DNA of 64,000 nt from DATMER01 sp034667225 (GCA_034667225.1 JAXDKG010000067.1:1-64000), one strand, 5' to 3'. Counted from the first letter of the stretch, positions 8,784 through 17,734 are shown. Numbers and translations: made by a program. The notes: generated by a model from the sequence alone, not told the origin.

Positions 8784-9632
8784 ATGAGGCCGTTGCGAGT
8801 CCGCTGGACCTGTCCTACGTGCAAAGTGACAGTGAAGACGCCGTTCTGTCCCCGTTGCGGTGAGGAGCCACTGGCGTCACGTGACCTCACCCTGCGCGGG
8901 ATCGCGGCGAAGTTTCTTCACGTCTTTGCCAGCGTCGATGCGCGCGCGGCGCGTTCCGCCCGGTTGCTCCTGCGCCGCCCCGGCGAGCTCACACTGGCAT
9001 GGACCAGAGGCGTGCGCAGAGCCTACGTGGCACCGTTCCAGCTCTTTCTGATCGCCAACGTCTTCTTCTTCGCCCTGCAGTCTCTGACCGGCGCGAATGT
9101 CTTCAGCTCCTCTCTGGACTCTCATCTTCACAACCAGGATTGGAGCGATCTTGCCCAATCGATGTTGGATCGCCGGCTCGAAGCAACGCACATGAACCTC
9201 GAGCAGTATGAGCCGATATTCGATCGTGCCGTCGTGTTGAACGCCAAGGCACTCATCCTGTTGATGACACTGCCGTTCGCATTGCTTCTGCCGCTGGCCT
9301 TCTTTCGCGAGCGCCGCCCGTTCGTGACGCACGTGGCATTCTCGCTGCACCTGTACACGTTCCTGTTGCTGGTGTTCTGCGTCGCCCTGGTGGCTGCAAA
9401 GCTCAGCGTGTTGCTCGGACTCGGCGGGTTGGATTCGCCGATCGTCGACCATGTGCTGACGGTGGCAAACCTGATGGCTTGCGCGGTTTACATCCACCTG
9501 GCAATCGGTCCGGTCTATGACGCCACGGGCGTGCTCCGGGCTGCCAAAGCTGCCGGGCTGGCACTGGCTGCTGGAGCCATCGTGCTGGGCTATCGCTTCA
9601 TGCTATTTCTCATCACGCTGTATGCAACTTGA
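8784..9632 (+). CDS. DUF3667-type membrane protein with N-terminal zinc ribbon
   Basis: 282 residues. Two CxxC pairs at the start (CPTCKVTVKTPFCPRCG, residues 10-26) form a zinc ribbon. An amphipathic stretch (SRDLTLRGIAAKFLH) and about five hydrophobic helices follow, separated by a polar loop with DWSDLAQSM and FDRAVVLNAK. This ribbon, cytoplasmic helix and multi-TM order is the DUF3667 architecture. The function of the family is unknown. The ATG at 8784 lacks a clear SD. It is followed after 33 bp by the VOC-domain gene. Confidence 0.8.
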   Translation: MRPLRVRWTCPTCKVTVKTPFCPRCGEEPLASRDLTLRGIAAKFLHVFASVDARAARSARLLLRRPGELTLAWTRGVRRAYVAPFQLFLIANVFFFALQSLTGANVFSSSLDSHLHNQDWSDLAQSMLDRRLEATHMNLEQYEPIFDRAVVLNAKALILLMTLPFALLLPLAFFRERRPFVTHVAFSLHLYTFLLLVFCVALVAAKLSVLLGLGGLDSPIVDHVLTVANLMACAVYIHLAIGPVYDATGVLRAAKAAGLALAAGAIVLGYRFMLFLITLYAT

Positions 9633-9665
9633 ATTGGTGACTCACAACCTGACAGGAGAACGGCG

Positions 9666-10139
9666 ATGCGTAACATGATTCTGGCGATGATTCTGGCAAC
9701 GGCTCTGGTGAGCGGAGAGCTCCATGCAGCGACTCCACCGGCGGATGTCGGACCGGGCCGTATCGCCTGGTTCGACATCACCACGACCAGCCTGCCGAAG
9801 TCCAAGGAATTCTACGGGAAGCTCCTCGATTGGCAATTCACCGCGGTCCAGGGCACTGATCAGGCGGCGGAGATCGTCGCGGGCGGCACGCCGATCGGGA
9901 CGCTGCGCTCCGCGGAAGGCCAGATCACCCCGTACAACGGAGTGGTCTATGTCCAGGTGACCGACATCCAGGCCAGCTGCAAGAAAGCGAAGGAACTGGG
10001 GGGAACCATCCCGCCTGGATTCCCCTTCAACCTGCCGGACGGCATCGGCGCCATCGCCGTGGTCGTCGATCCAGCCGGCCACCCGATCGGCCTCTACTCG
10101 AGGACTCCGCTCCCGCCGGCGCCCGCCCCGGCCAAATGA
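9666..10139 (+). CDS. exported VOC-fold (glyoxalase/extradiol type) protein
   Basis: 157 residues with an AGGAG ribosome site 8 bp upstream. The first 21 residues look like a signal peptide (LAMILATALVSGELHA). The mature part has the VOC pattern: WFDITTTSLPKSKEFYGKLLDW for strand-helix one, and YVQVTDIQASCKKAKELGG plus VVVDPAGHPIGLY for the second half. A single betaalphabetabetabeta pair is expected, functioning as a dimer. Metal ligands are not obvious, and no substrate can be assigned. The stop overlaps the next gene's ATGA, implying coupling to the CPBP protease. Confidence 0.85.
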   Translation: MRNMILAMILATALVSGELHAATPPADVGPGRIAWFDITTTSLPKSKEFYGKLLDWQFTAVQGTDQAAEIVAGGTPIGTLRSAEGQITPYNGVVYVQVTDIQASCKKAKELGGTIPPGFPFNLPDGIGAIAVVVDPAGHPIGLYSRTPLPPAPAPAK

Positions 10140-10804
10140 GGGATGGCGACGATCACGTCGCCGCTCGCCTGCGCGGCTTCGGGCCGCTCGGAATCCTGGC
10201 GATTCTCGTCATCCTCGCGGGCAATCTGGTGGTTGCGCCCCTCAGCGCCATCTTGGTGCTGGTGTGGGCTTGGCGGTCGCACACGCCATGGAGCGAGATC
10301 GGCTACGTGCGGCCCGTCAGTTGGACCGGTAGCCTCGCAATCGGGATCGTTTTCGGCATCGCGTTCAAAGTCCTGATGAAGGCGGTCGTGATGCCGCTTC
10401 TCGGCGCCGATCCGATCAATCAGGCCTACCATTACCTCGCAGGAAACACGGCCGTGCTCCCAGGTATGCTGATCGCCGTGATTGTCGCCGCGGGCTTTGG
10501 AGAGGAGACCGTGTTCCGGGGGTATCTATTCGAACGCTTTGGCAAGCTGTTCGGGTCTGGTGTGGGGGCGAAAACAGGCATCGTGCTGCTCACATCCCTA
10601 TGGTTTGGATTGCTCCACTATCCCGTCCAAGGTCTCGCCGGCGCCGAACAGGCCACGATCCTGGGGCTCGTGTTCGGAACGATCTTCGCGGTCACGGGCC
10701 GGATCTGGATCCTGATGTTCGCGCACGCCGCGTTCGACGTGACCGCGGTTCTCATCATCTACTGGGATCTTGAGGCATATGTGGCCCACCTCGTCTTCAA
10801 GTAG
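10136..10804 (+). CDS. CPBP family intramembrane metalloprotease/glutamic endopeptidase
   Basis: 222 residues, 6-7 membrane helices. All three Abi/CPBP motifs are present: EETVFRGYLFER (motif 1, EExxxR), FGLLHY (motif 2, FxxxH) and HAAFD (motif 3, HxxxD). These place the Glu and His residues in the membrane as in Rce1-type proteases. Bacterial members process prenylated or peptide substrates or confer bacteriocin self-immunity; none can be chosen here. The start overlaps the VOC gene stop by 4 bp. A bidirectional terminator follows. Confidence 0.92.
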   Translation: MRDGDDHVAARLRGFGPLGILAILVILAGNLVVAPLSAILVLVWAWRSHTPWSEIGYVRPVSWTGSLAIGIVFGIAFKVLMKAVVMPLLGADPINQAYHYLAGNTAVLPGMLIAVIVAAGFGEETVFRGYLFERFGKLFGSGVGAKTGIVLLTSLWFGLLHYPVQGLAGAEQATILGLVFGTIFAVTGRIWILMFAHAAFDVTAVLIIYWDLEAYVAHLVFK

Positions 10805-10813
10805 TCCAAAGAC

Positions 10814-10850
10814 GGTGGAAGAGGTCCGCCTGCAGAGGGCCTCTTCCACC
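10814..10850. terminator. bidirectional hairpin between convergent genes
   Basis: GGTGGAAGAGGTCC (10814-10827) pairs with GGGCCTCTTCCACC (10837-10850), 13 of 14 positions including one wobble, around a 9-nt loop. It lies 10 bp after the CPBP stop and 19 bp beyond the stop of the convergent small gene, so it can serve both. No long U-tract is present on either side. Confidence 0.6.
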
Positions 10851-10868
10851 TCTCTCCGGATGCCCCGC

Positions 10869-11057
10869 TTAAGGAACCGAAGCCTCGATCTCCACCGTAA
10901 GATCGTTCTGGCCGACGACACCGCCGTTCGCCCCAAAGACGACCAGCAGTGTCCATCTGACGATCTCTGATCCCAGCCCTTCCTTGGCAGCTTTTATAGC
11001 CAGACTCAAAGCTACGTTGATGTCCCCATTGTCCGCGGTGCCTGAGTATCGCGCCAT
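10869..11057 (-). CDS. small dodecin-like/amphipathic protein of unknown function
   Basis: 62 residues with an excellent ribosome site (AAGGAGGTCAG ahead of the ATG). The sequence ARYSGTADNGDINVALSLAI, then KAAKEGLGSEIVRWTLL and a GGVVGQNDLTVEIEA tail predicts strand-helix-strand-strand. That is the size and order of dodecin-like or related small oligomeric proteins, and I recall similar MARYSG-type short proteins in other bacteria without a known function. Flavin-binding residues cannot be confirmed. It is a monocistronic gene ending at a shared terminator, divergent from the metallophosphoesterase. Confidence 0.75.
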   Translation of the reverse strand: MARYSGTADNGDINVALSLAIKAAKEGLGSEIVRWTLLVVFGANGGVVGQNDLTVEIEASVP

Positions 11058-11147
11058 TCTGACCTCCTTTTGCTTGTTGTCGTCGCTGCGTTGAACGGAT
11101 TTAAACCCGCTTCAGAGTTTCTGTCAACGGTGGGCTAAGATCGGCGT

Positions 11148-11894
11148 ATGCGGGTCGCTGCCATCTACGATGTTCATGGAAACCTCCCCGCGCTCCGCGC
11201 TGTGCTGCAAGACATTCGGCAGGCAGGGGTAGACCATGTCGTGGTCGGGGGCGATGTGGTGCCGGGCCCGATGCCGCGTGAGGCACTCACGCGCTTGCTG
11301 AACCTCGATGTTCCCGTGCAGTTCATCCTGGGCAATGGCGAGCATGAGGTGCTTGCTCAGTTGGCCGGCGTCGAGACCGGAAAAGTCCCGGAGCCGTTCC
11401 GCGAGATCGTGCGCTGGTCGGCGCAGCAGCTGCACCCTGACGACGAGCGGATCCTGGCTGGCTGGCCTGAGACGCTCCGTGTCGAGATCCCCGGGTTGGG
11501 CGAGGTTCTGTTCTGCCATGCCACACCGCGAAACGACACGGAGATATTTACACGGTTGACTTCGGAAGACCGCCTTTTGCCCATCTTCGCAGGGCTCGGC
11601 GTATCTGTAGTCGTCTGCGGTCATACCCACATGCAGTTCGATCGGACGGTTGGAGGGGTTCGGGTTGTGAATGCCGGCAGTGTGGGAATGCCGTATGGGG
11701 AACCGGGCGCCTATTGGCTCTTGCTCGGCCCCGGCGTTCAGCTTCGGCATACCCCCTACGATCTGACGAAAGCTGCCGAGCGCATCCGGGGCACGAGTTA
11801 TCCCCACAAAGCTCACGATTTCGCGGCTCACGTCCTGCGGCCTCCATCCGAGGCCGAAATCCTCGAGGTATTTACCCGGGCTGAGCTGAGGTAG
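11148..11894 (+). CDS. calcineurin-like metallophosphoesterase (YfcE/MJ0936-like)
   Basis: 248 residues. The metal-binding motifs are in order: YDVHGN (D-x-H, residues 7-12), GGDVVPGP (GD), GNGEHE (GNxxH/E; the Asn and His sites), a central His in FCHATPR and CGHTHMQFD (GHTH) near 160. This is the compact Metallophos_2 fold that hydrolyses phosphomonoesters or diesters. The substrate is not inferable. No SD is evident before the ATG at 11148, so initiation may be leaderless. Its last 23 bp overlap the convergent DinB-family gene. Confidence 0.9.
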   Translation: MRVAAIYDVHGNLPALRAVLQDIRQAGVDHVVVGGDVVPGPMPREALTRLLNLDVPVQFILGNGEHEVLAQLAGVETGKVPEPFREIVRWSAQQLHPDDERILAGWPETLRVEIPGLGEVLFCHATPRNDTEIFTRLTSEDRLLPIFAGLGVSVVVCGHTHMQFDRTVGGVRVVNAGSVGMPYGEPGAYWLLLGPGVQLRHTPYDLTKAAERIRGTSYPHKAHDFAAHVLRPPSEAEILEVFTRAELR

Positions 11895-12408
11895 GGCCGG
11901 CCTTTACGATCTTCGCTGTCGTGATGATCTGCCCCACGTGACGCTGCGTGTGCTCGGCGGTGTGGACGAGCAGTCCCAGCACGGTCGAAGGGAGTTGACG
12001 GCGGCCGACTCCCCGGGGTTCGAGCAGCGTCGATTCCTGAGTCGTGCGGAGCTGCGCGAGGGCACGGCCGACCTGCAGCTCGAAATCCAGCGCCAGCGCG
12101 GCTGCCTCCGGCGGCGGGAAGCCCGGCTCCGCCTCGTCCGCGAGGAAGGCCAGCTGCTCCTGCGAGAGCGCCTCACTGCGAGCATAGGTGAAGAGCCGGT
12201 CGATGCTGCCGGAGGCATGGCGGACATGAAAGCCTACCGAGGGAGCGCCGCCTGGCCTGGCCCAGAGGTGAGCCTCCGGGAGCGAGTCGACGGCCCGGCG
12301 CACATCCTCCACGGCTTGGAGGAGGGCATGCGCGACGGGCTGCAGGAGAGGGGGGATGCCTGGAACGGGGCCGCGGAGCCAGACCTCGGGAGGAGCGAAA
12401 GCTTCCAC
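11872..12408 (-). CDS. DinB/YfiT-like four-helix protein
   Basis: 178 residues starting with GTG. Four long helices are predicted. Metal-ligand histidines typical of DinB-like proteins appear at VGFHVRHASGSIDRL in the second helix and HTAEHTQRHVGQI near the C-terminus (HxxxH pattern). The family binds a metal and includes thiol transferases for low-molecular-weight thiols, but most members are uncharacterised. The 3' end overlaps the metallophosphoesterase by 23 bp. The C-terminal tail AGPTSAQPG is low complexity. Confidence 0.88.
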   Translation of the reverse strand: MEAFAPPEVWLRGPVPGIPPLLQPVAHALLQAVEDVRRAVDSLPEAHLWARPGGAPSVGFHVRHASGSIDRLFTYARSEALSQEQLAFLADEAEPGFPPPEAAALALDFELQVGRALAQLRTTQESTLLEPRGVGRRQLPSTVLGLLVHTAEHTQRHVGQIITTAKIVKAGPTSAQPG

Positions 12409-12449
12409 GCCGGGATCCTACTACGCGGCCCGGCTCAGGATGGAGATAT

Positions 12450-12893
12450 TCACCGCCTGGTGATCGTGAACTTGCCGAAGCTTACGCCGAGCTCGATACC
12501 CGTGCCATTGCCGGCCAGGGCCAGGGAGACTTCGCCCTTGGTGAGCGCCTGCGCCTCGGCCGACTGGACGGCGCCGGCGGCGGCGGTCGCCATGGCGTAG
12601 GTGCCGAACAGCTCCTTGATGTCGCCGACCTCGGAGAACTTTCCGTGGCCGTCACGAACCTGGGATTTACCGGCCGTCAGGCCGCCACCCTTGGCGGAGA
12701 TCTTCGCAGTCGCCGTCTGACCGTTGTCGCAGGTAATCGTTGCCGCTCCGCGCGATGATTTGTAAAAAATCGACCAACCCTTGAGCGTGTAATCCATCCG
12801 GCACATCGTCGTGTCGGCCGCGGCGCCGGCTGGCGCCACCACGGTCAGGGAGAGCAGGAGAGCGGACAAACCTAGAATCATGCGTCGTTTCAT
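12450..12893 (-). CDS. small exported protein of unknown function
   Basis: 147 residues from the ATG at 12893, preceded by GGAAGGA. A longer frame upstream is only an open shadow through the sulfatase gene. The signal peptide MKRRMILGLSALLLSLTVV is cut near AGAAADT. The mature part has two cysteines (TMCRMDYTLKG... TITCDNG) and alternating Gly/Ala-rich strands ending in GIELGVSFGKFTITRR, suggestive of a small beta-barrel or beta-sandwich. I recognise no family. It is divergent from the sulfatase gene, with 156 bp between starts. Confidence 0.8.
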   Translation of the reverse strand: MKRRMILGLSALLLSLTVVAPAGAAADTTMCRMDYTLKGWSIFYKSSRGAATITCDNGQTATAKISAKGGGLTAGKSQVRDGHGKFSEVGDIKELFGTYAMATAAAGAVQSAEAQALTKGEVSLALAGNGTGIELGVSFGKFTITRR

Positions 12894-13049
12894 GAGTATC
12901 CTTCCAGTAAGGTGGTAGCTCTCGGACACCGCCGGCGCGCAACGCCTGCCGCGGAAGTAGGGTCGGAGCTCTAATGTGAAGCTGCAAGATGTCACTGCAC
13001 GAAGCGAGCCAGATAAACGCGCATCTTTCGGTCCACGTAGAATCTCTCG

Positions 13050-14435
13050 ATGACTTCGATCTGGTCGGCCCGCCTCACTGCGATTCTGCTCCTCTCGTCG
13101 CTGGGCTGCGCCGGGCTTCCGCCGCGCCCCAATACTCGCCCCAATATTGTCGTCGTGCTCTCCGACGATCACCGTTGGGACGCCCTGGGCGCGGCCGGCA
13201 ATCCCGCCGTCATCACGCCGGTGATGGACGCCATGGTGCGTGACGGGGTCTATTTCAGGCAGGCCACCGTCTCGGTCTCCCAGTGCCACCCGGTCCGCGC
13301 CAGCCTGCTCACCGGCCTGCCGACCTATCGCCATGGCGTCTATTCGGTGCAGTTCCAGGCGCCGGGGGTCGCCGAGACCCTTTGCAAACGCCCGACGGTG
13401 GCGAGCCTGTTGCGGGATGCGGGGTACCACACTGTAGTGGTCGGCAAGTGGCATCTCCCCCCGCCGCCCTGGGAGTGCGGCTTCGACGAGGCGCGGACCT
13501 GGCTGCCGGGCGGCAGCGCGGACTACCACGATCCCGAGCTGGTCCACGGTCACTCCGGCGAGCCCGAGGTCGTCGCCGGCTTCACGCAGGAGATCTTTAC
13601 GGACGACGCCCTGGAGTTCCTGCATTCTGAGGCCGCCCTGTCCAGCCCCTTCCTGCTCTGGCTCGGCTACACCGCGCCCCACTTCCCCAACGATCCCAAC
13701 CCCGAGCGGATCAAAGCCCTCTATGCCGGGCGCAGCGACGAGGAGCTCCTGCCGCCGGCTTTTCCGCGCAACGTGCCGGCCAACGACTGGCGTCACTACA
13801 ACGAATCGGTGAGCCATCTCGACGAGCAGCTCGGGCGCGTGCTCGCGGCGCTGAAGGAGACCGGACTCGCCGAGCGGACAGTCGTGGTCCTGCTCGGCGA
13901 CAACGGTTACATGATGGGCGAGCGGGGCATAGGCGGTCCCGGCACGCTCGCCAACGGCAAGCAGGTCCCATACGAGAGCTCGTTGCGGGTTCCTTTCATA
14001 TTGTCAGGGCCGGGACTTCCGCAGGCGCTCGTCTCGGACCTCCCAGTCTCGAGCATGGACCTGCCGCCCACGCTCCTCTCGCTCGCCGGCGTCCCCGTGC
14101 CGGACTCCTGGCCCGGGCGCAATCTATTGGCCGCGCTGGAGGGAAAGATCGAAGTGCGCGAGGCTTTCGCCGAATGGTCGGACGAGGAAAGCGAGAAGTT
14201 CGGCGGCCTCGCCTTTCGCGCCGTGCGAACCCCGACGCACAAGCTGATCGTCTGGAAGGACCAGGCCCGCGGCGAGGAGCTCTACGACCTCTCGACCGAC
14301 CCTGCCGAGACTCACAATCTCATCGCTGACCCGGCAGCGGGAAAGATTCTGCGCGACCTGCGCTCCCGCCTCCTCGCCTGGATGCAGCGCAACGGAGATC
14401 CCGCCCTCTCCTGGCCGGCTATGGCCAACCGCTGA
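13050..14435 (+). CDS. sulfatase-family hydrolase, probable lipoprotein
   Basis: 461 residues. The N-terminus carries a lipobox-like LLLSSLGC, so outer-membrane or periplasmic anchoring is likely. NIVVVLSDDHRWDALG binds the Ca2+ (DD pair). CHPVRASLLTG near residue 78 is the C-x-P-x-R formylglycine site, so the Cys would be converted to formylglycine by an FGE-type enzyme. GKWHL, LLGDNGYMMGE (the DN pair) and a late ELYDLSTDPAE segment are also typical. The substrate is a sulfate ester, possibly glycan. It is convergent with the copper amine oxidase, with 9 bp between stops. The start has no clear SD. Confidence 0.9.
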   Translation: MTSIWSARLTAILLLSSLGCAGLPPRPNTRPNIVVVLSDDHRWDALGAAGNPAVITPVMDAMVRDGVYFRQATVSVSQCHPVRASLLTGLPTYRHGVYSVQFQAPGVAETLCKRPTVASLLRDAGYHTVVVGKWHLPPPPWECGFDEARTWLPGGSADYHDPELVHGHSGEPEVVAGFTQEIFTDDALEFLHSEAALSSPFLLWLGYTAPHFPNDPNPERIKALYAGRSDEELLPPAFPRNVPANDWRHYNESVSHLDEQLGRVLAALKETGLAERTVVVLLGDNGYMMGERGIGGPGTLANGKQVPYESSLRVPFILSGPGLPQALVSDLPVSSMDLPPTLLSLAGVPVPDSWPGRNLLAALEGKIEVREAFAEWSDEESEKFGGLAFRAVRTPTHKLIVWKDQARGEELYDLSTDPAETHNLIADPAAGKILRDLRSRLLAWMQRNGDPALSWPAMANR

Positions 14436-14444
14436 AAACCTTTC

Positions 14445-16412
14445 CTACTTGGGCACGTCCAGCCCCGGGTTGGCTTCGAAGAAGCCGGCCGGGAGCAGGC
14501 GGAAGCCCACAGTCGTGGTCGGCATGACCGGCCACTCCTCCGGCCGCGGAATGTGGGTGACGGTCATCGTGTACCAGAGCACAAGGTCGGTGTTTTCGAT
14601 CGGCTCGTTCTTGGCAGCGTAGCGCGGCAGGCCGTCTCCGCCCTCGCTCTGATTCGGGTAGTCGCCACCGGCGTAGAGCTCCCGCGGCCGGTATTTGGTG
14701 ACCCAGAAGTGATGATCCATGAAGCCGGCCCGCTTGCGCGCCAGCGATCCCTCGAGGGCGTAGGGGACCGAGTTCGCCCCCGGCACCAGGATGTAGCCGC
14801 GCTCCATGCCGAGCGCGTTCTTCTGCTCCGGGTTGATCACCCGCCAGACGCGGGCATCGGCCATGCTCATGTCGCGCTGGGCGTCCTGTTCGCGCGGCAG
14901 GACCTTCTCTTCCATGATCATGGCCGTGCCCGCCGGGTTGTCCGGCCCCTGCGCCATGGAGAGGGTGTTCATCTCGGTCACGGAATTGCCGGGGCCGTAG
15001 ACGTCGAAATCGAGCCGGAAGTTGAGGATGTGCTGGTGGTGCGGAGCGACCACGCGGCGCGCCACGAGGTGGCCATTCGCGTCGTGGGAGTGGGTCTCCT
15101 GGAAGACTCCCTTGGGGAGCATGATGCCGGTCAGGCCGGACTCGACGTGGATCGATCCATCCTGGCGGAAGATCCAGTTGATCGAATAGTCGTAGTTGCC
15201 CACCGTGGCGATGGTGAAGACCACCAGCTCCCGCCCGCGGCGGGATTCGTTGTTCCACTGGTCGCCGCCCGTCTCCCGGTGTTTCCAGAGGAGCCCGCCG
15301 TCGCGCTCGTAGATCCCGAGGACGTCCTGGTACACCACCGGCCGTCCATAATCGTTGGCGAAGAGCGCATCGAGGAGCACGGCGTTCTCGGGAGCGTCGA
15401 GCTTCGCCTCGATCGAGCCCGCGCCCTTGCCCACCCCGTATTCGCCGACGTCGAAGGCGCAGCGCCAGTTCCAGTTGCCCGCCGGATCGCCGTACGGCAC
15501 GGCCATCTCGGAGAAAGAGGCGCGGTAGAGGACCGGCTGCGGTTGGCCCGACGGGTCCGTGTAGCTCACCTGGTAGAGCACGAGGCCCTCCCGCGGGTGC
15601 ATCTGGTAACGGAAACGCCACTTCTGCCAGCTCACCTCGTTGCCGCTGATTTCGAAGCTCGTGCCCTGGGGCTGGGAGATGACGAGCGGCTTGGGAGCCT
15701 CGCGCAGCTTGCCCAGGCTGCGGCGGATGGATTCCTCGTCGAAGTCCTGGCCGGGATCGGGCAGCGGCGGCGGCTTGGGCGTCTCGGTCAGCTCGAGGAC
15801 CTCGCCGCTGTTCAGGTCCACCAGGGCGTCGAGCCCCTCGATCGGCTGGCCGTAGAAGTTGGCGGAGCCGCCCTGGAAGTAGCTCAACCCGCGCAGCATC
15901 CGGCGGCCGCGGTACTTCTCGGGGACCGTTCCCACCGCCCAATAGTCGATCTGGACGTCGTCGGGCTTCAACCCGCGCGCCTCGACGGCGGCGATCCAGC
16001 GCTCGTCCGCCCGGATGATCTCGTCGAGGAGGGTGCCATCCTCTTCCATGACGATGGGCTGCACTCCCGGCACCTCCGTCCAGGAGTCGACCTTGGCCTT
16101 CTTCGGATCCTTGACGTTGACCAGGGCTTCAAAGGTCTTGTTCGCCGCCCGGTCGTAGACGACCACGAAGACCTGGCGCGTGAACGCGGAGCCGGGCTTG
16201 TACTTGAGGATCTCCTGCTTGGGAGGATCGTTCAGGGCCATCAGGGGGAAGCGCGCGTCCGCGGGGAAGCCCGGCCTGGCGTGGAGAGCGCGGGTCGCGG
16301 CGCGGATCTCTTCCGGGCTCAGCGGGTCGAGGGGATGGGAGGCCGGCTGGGCCGCGGCCGGCCCTCCCAGAAGCAGCGCCAGAAGCAGGGTTTGCAGCCT
16401 GAAGGTTCGCAT
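14445..16412 (-). CDS. copper amine oxidase (topaquinone-dependent), exported
   Basis: 655 residues, SD GGAGGAGA before the ATG, and a signal peptide ending in GGPAAAQP. The hallmark TVGNYDYSINW contains the Tyr that self-converts to topaquinone (about residue 406). The catalytic-base Asp is in WRCAFDVGEYGVG, after the family motif SEMAVPYGDP. Copper-ligand histidines are HHQH in VAPHHQHILNF and the His of DHHFWVTKY. The enzyme would oxidise primary amines to aldehydes, releasing ammonia and peroxide in the periplasm. Length fits the family. It is downstream of nothing obvious in the pathway; the ECF/membrane pair upstream on the same strand ends 57 bp before its start. Confidence 0.95.
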   Translation of the reverse strand: MRTFRLQTLLLALLLGGPAAAQPASHPLDPLSPEEIRAATRALHARPGFPADARFPLMALNDPPKQEILKYKPGSAFTRQVFVVVYDRAANKTFEALVNVKDPKKAKVDSWTEVPGVQPIVMEEDGTLLDEIIRADERWIAAVEARGLKPDDVQIDYWAVGTVPEKYRGRRMLRGLSYFQGGSANFYGQPIEGLDALVDLNSGEVLELTETPKPPPLPDPGQDFDEESIRRSLGKLREAPKPLVISQPQGTSFEISGNEVSWQKWRFRYQMHPREGLVLYQVSYTDPSGQPQPVLYRASFSEMAVPYGDPAGNWNWRCAFDVGEYGVGKGAGSIEAKLDAPENAVLLDALFANDYGRPVVYQDVLGIYERDGGLLWKHRETGGDQWNNESRRGRELVVFTIATVGNYDYSINWIFRQDGSIHVESGLTGIMLPKGVFQETHSHDANGHLVARRVVAPHHQHILNFRLDFDVYGPGNSVTEMNTLSMAQGPDNPAGTAMIMEEKVLPREQDAQRDMSMADARVWRVINPEQKNALGMERGYILVPGANSVPYALEGSLARKRAGFMDHHFWVTKYRPRELYAGGDYPNQSEGGDGLPRYAAKNEPIENTDLVLWYTMTVTHIPRPEEWPVMPTTTVGFRLLPAGFFEANPGLDVPK

Positions 16413-16468
16413 GGGGATCTCCTCCTACGATCCGAGGGAGCGTAAGAGGAGGTGAGCCGGGCGTCAAG

Positions 16469-17149
16469 TCAAGCTGCCGCGCCATTCTCCCTTTCGAAGG
16501 AGGACAGCGTGCCCAGGAAGCCGGTCGCCTCGTTGAGGCTGCGGTCGGCGAGGGCGTCCGCGATGCGCCGGGCGAGAGGCGAGCCCTTCAGCCGGTCGGC
16601 GTACCGCTTCGACACCCAGAGCGCCAGCCCGATCACCGCCAGGCCGAAGAGGAAGTTCGAGACCAGCCAGGCCGTGTCGAAGGTCGCATAGGCATCCAGC
16701 CCCACGAGGCCTTCGACGCTCACGATGAGCAGCGGCGTCCAGAGGAGCGGGCTGAGCAGGAACACCCACTTCGTCATGCGGATGCGGTCGATCTTCAGCC
16801 CCTCGACCCTCCTCTGGATCGTCACGATCGATTCGCCGTAGTCCAGGCTGCCGAGCGCCAACCACTGGCGGATGGACCAGCCGATGAAATAGATGACGAA
16901 CACGTCGAGCGCGACGGCCGGCGCCAGGAACCGCATCTCGCCGAGGTGATCCACGATGAAGCTGCCCAGCATGACGGCCGCCAGGAGGCCCATCAGCAGC
17001 TCGAAGGCGATCAGGCGGGTCAGCCGCCGCAGGGAGGAGTCGACCCGGTTGAGGCCGAATTCGCGCAGCACCCGGGTATTCAGCCGCAGGTTCGCATCCA
17101 GCTTGCGGTCGTAGTCGTTCCAACGGTCCTTGAGGTCTTGCAGCTCCAT
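16469..17149 (-). CDS. membrane protein co-transcribed with ECF sigma factor
   Basis: 226 residues. A soluble N-terminus of about 45 residues (MELQDLKDRWNDYDRKLDAN...) precedes four hydrophobic helices in two pairs, near residues 47-70, 75-95, 127-150 and 160-182. A charged tail follows. The gene follows the sigma gene by 12 bp with its own SD (AAAGGAAA), a position where anti-sigma factors are usual. It lacks a recognisable zinc anti-sigma HxxxCxxC motif, so the anti-sigma role is a position-based guess. Its N-terminal helix resembles short membrane proteins linked to ECF sigma genes in other soil bacteria. Confidence 0.85.
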   Translation of the reverse strand: MELQDLKDRWNDYDRKLDANLRLNTRVLREFGLNRVDSSLRRLTRLIAFELLMGLLAAVMLGSFIVDHLGEMRFLAPAVALDVFVIYFIGWSIRQWLALGSLDYGESIVTIQRRVEGLKIDRIRMTKWVFLLSPLLWTPLLIVSVEGLVGLDAYATFDTAWLVSNFLFGLAVIGLALWVSKRYADRLKGSPLARRIADALADRSLNEATGFLGTLSSFERENGAAA

Positions 17150-17161
17150 GGTCGTTTCCTT

Positions 17162-17662
17162 TCATACGCCTGCGAAATCGCGCCGGAGCTTTTCCTTGAT
17201 CCGGCTGATCTTCGTGGCGACGTTGGTGGTCGAAATGCCGAGGATCTCGGCGATGGTGTCGTAACTGTTCCCGTCCAGATAAAGGATCATGAGCGCCCGA
17301 TTGAGCTCGTTCAGCTGGCCGATGAAGTGGTGGAGGAGCCGGACGTCATCCGAGGTCTCCGCCGCTCCCTGGTCCGCGATTTCGAGGATCGACTCCTCGA
17401 CCGGGACCGTGCCCCGCGTCCGCCGGCTCTGGCTCCGGTAGAAGGAGATCGCGACGTTGATCGCGATGCGGTACATCCAGGTGGAGAAGCGGAAGCTGTC
17501 GTCGAACTTGCCGAAAGACCGCCAGAGCTGGACGACGATCTCCTGGATCAGGTCCCGGCGGTCTTCCGGGTTCTTGCAGTAGGAGCTCGCGACCTTGTAG
17601 AGGATCTTGTCGTGCTCCTCCAGCAGGGTCAGGAAGCGGTCTTGTGGGTCGAGGGCAGTCAT
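17162..17662 (-). CDS. ECF-subfamily RNA polymerase sigma factor
   Basis: 166 residues. Region 2 is VASSYCKNPEDRRDLIQEIVVQLWRSF with FRFSTWMYRIAINVAISFYR (-10 recognition). A linker with ESILEIADQG follows, and region 4 is LNELNRALMILYLDGNSYDT then IAEILGISTTNVATKISRIK (helix-turn-helix for -35). Length and domain order fit ECF sigma-70 family members. The gene's 5' side is the long repeat array A, starting about 70 bp from the ATG, so the promoter must lie in or next to the array. The membrane protein downstream may regulate it. Confidence 0.95.
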   Translation of the reverse strand: MTALDPQDRFLTLLEEHDKILYKVASSYCKNPEDRRDLIQEIVVQLWRSFGKFDDSFRFSTWMYRIAINVAISFYRSQSRRTRGTVPVEESILEIADQGAAETSDDVRLLHHFIGQLNELNRALMILYLDGNSYDTIAEILGISTTNVATKISRIKEKLRRDFAGV

Positions 17663-17734
17663 GGCGTCTCCGTTCAGCCATGTTATTCGCCGGGAGGGGA
17701 CCGGAAATCACAGGCCCGGCTCGCCAAATGAAAT

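Noticed and set aside
14553..16445. Plus-strand 630-residue open frame
   Set aside because: Antisense to the copper amine oxidase, which has all catalytic motifs; no start signal for the plus frame.
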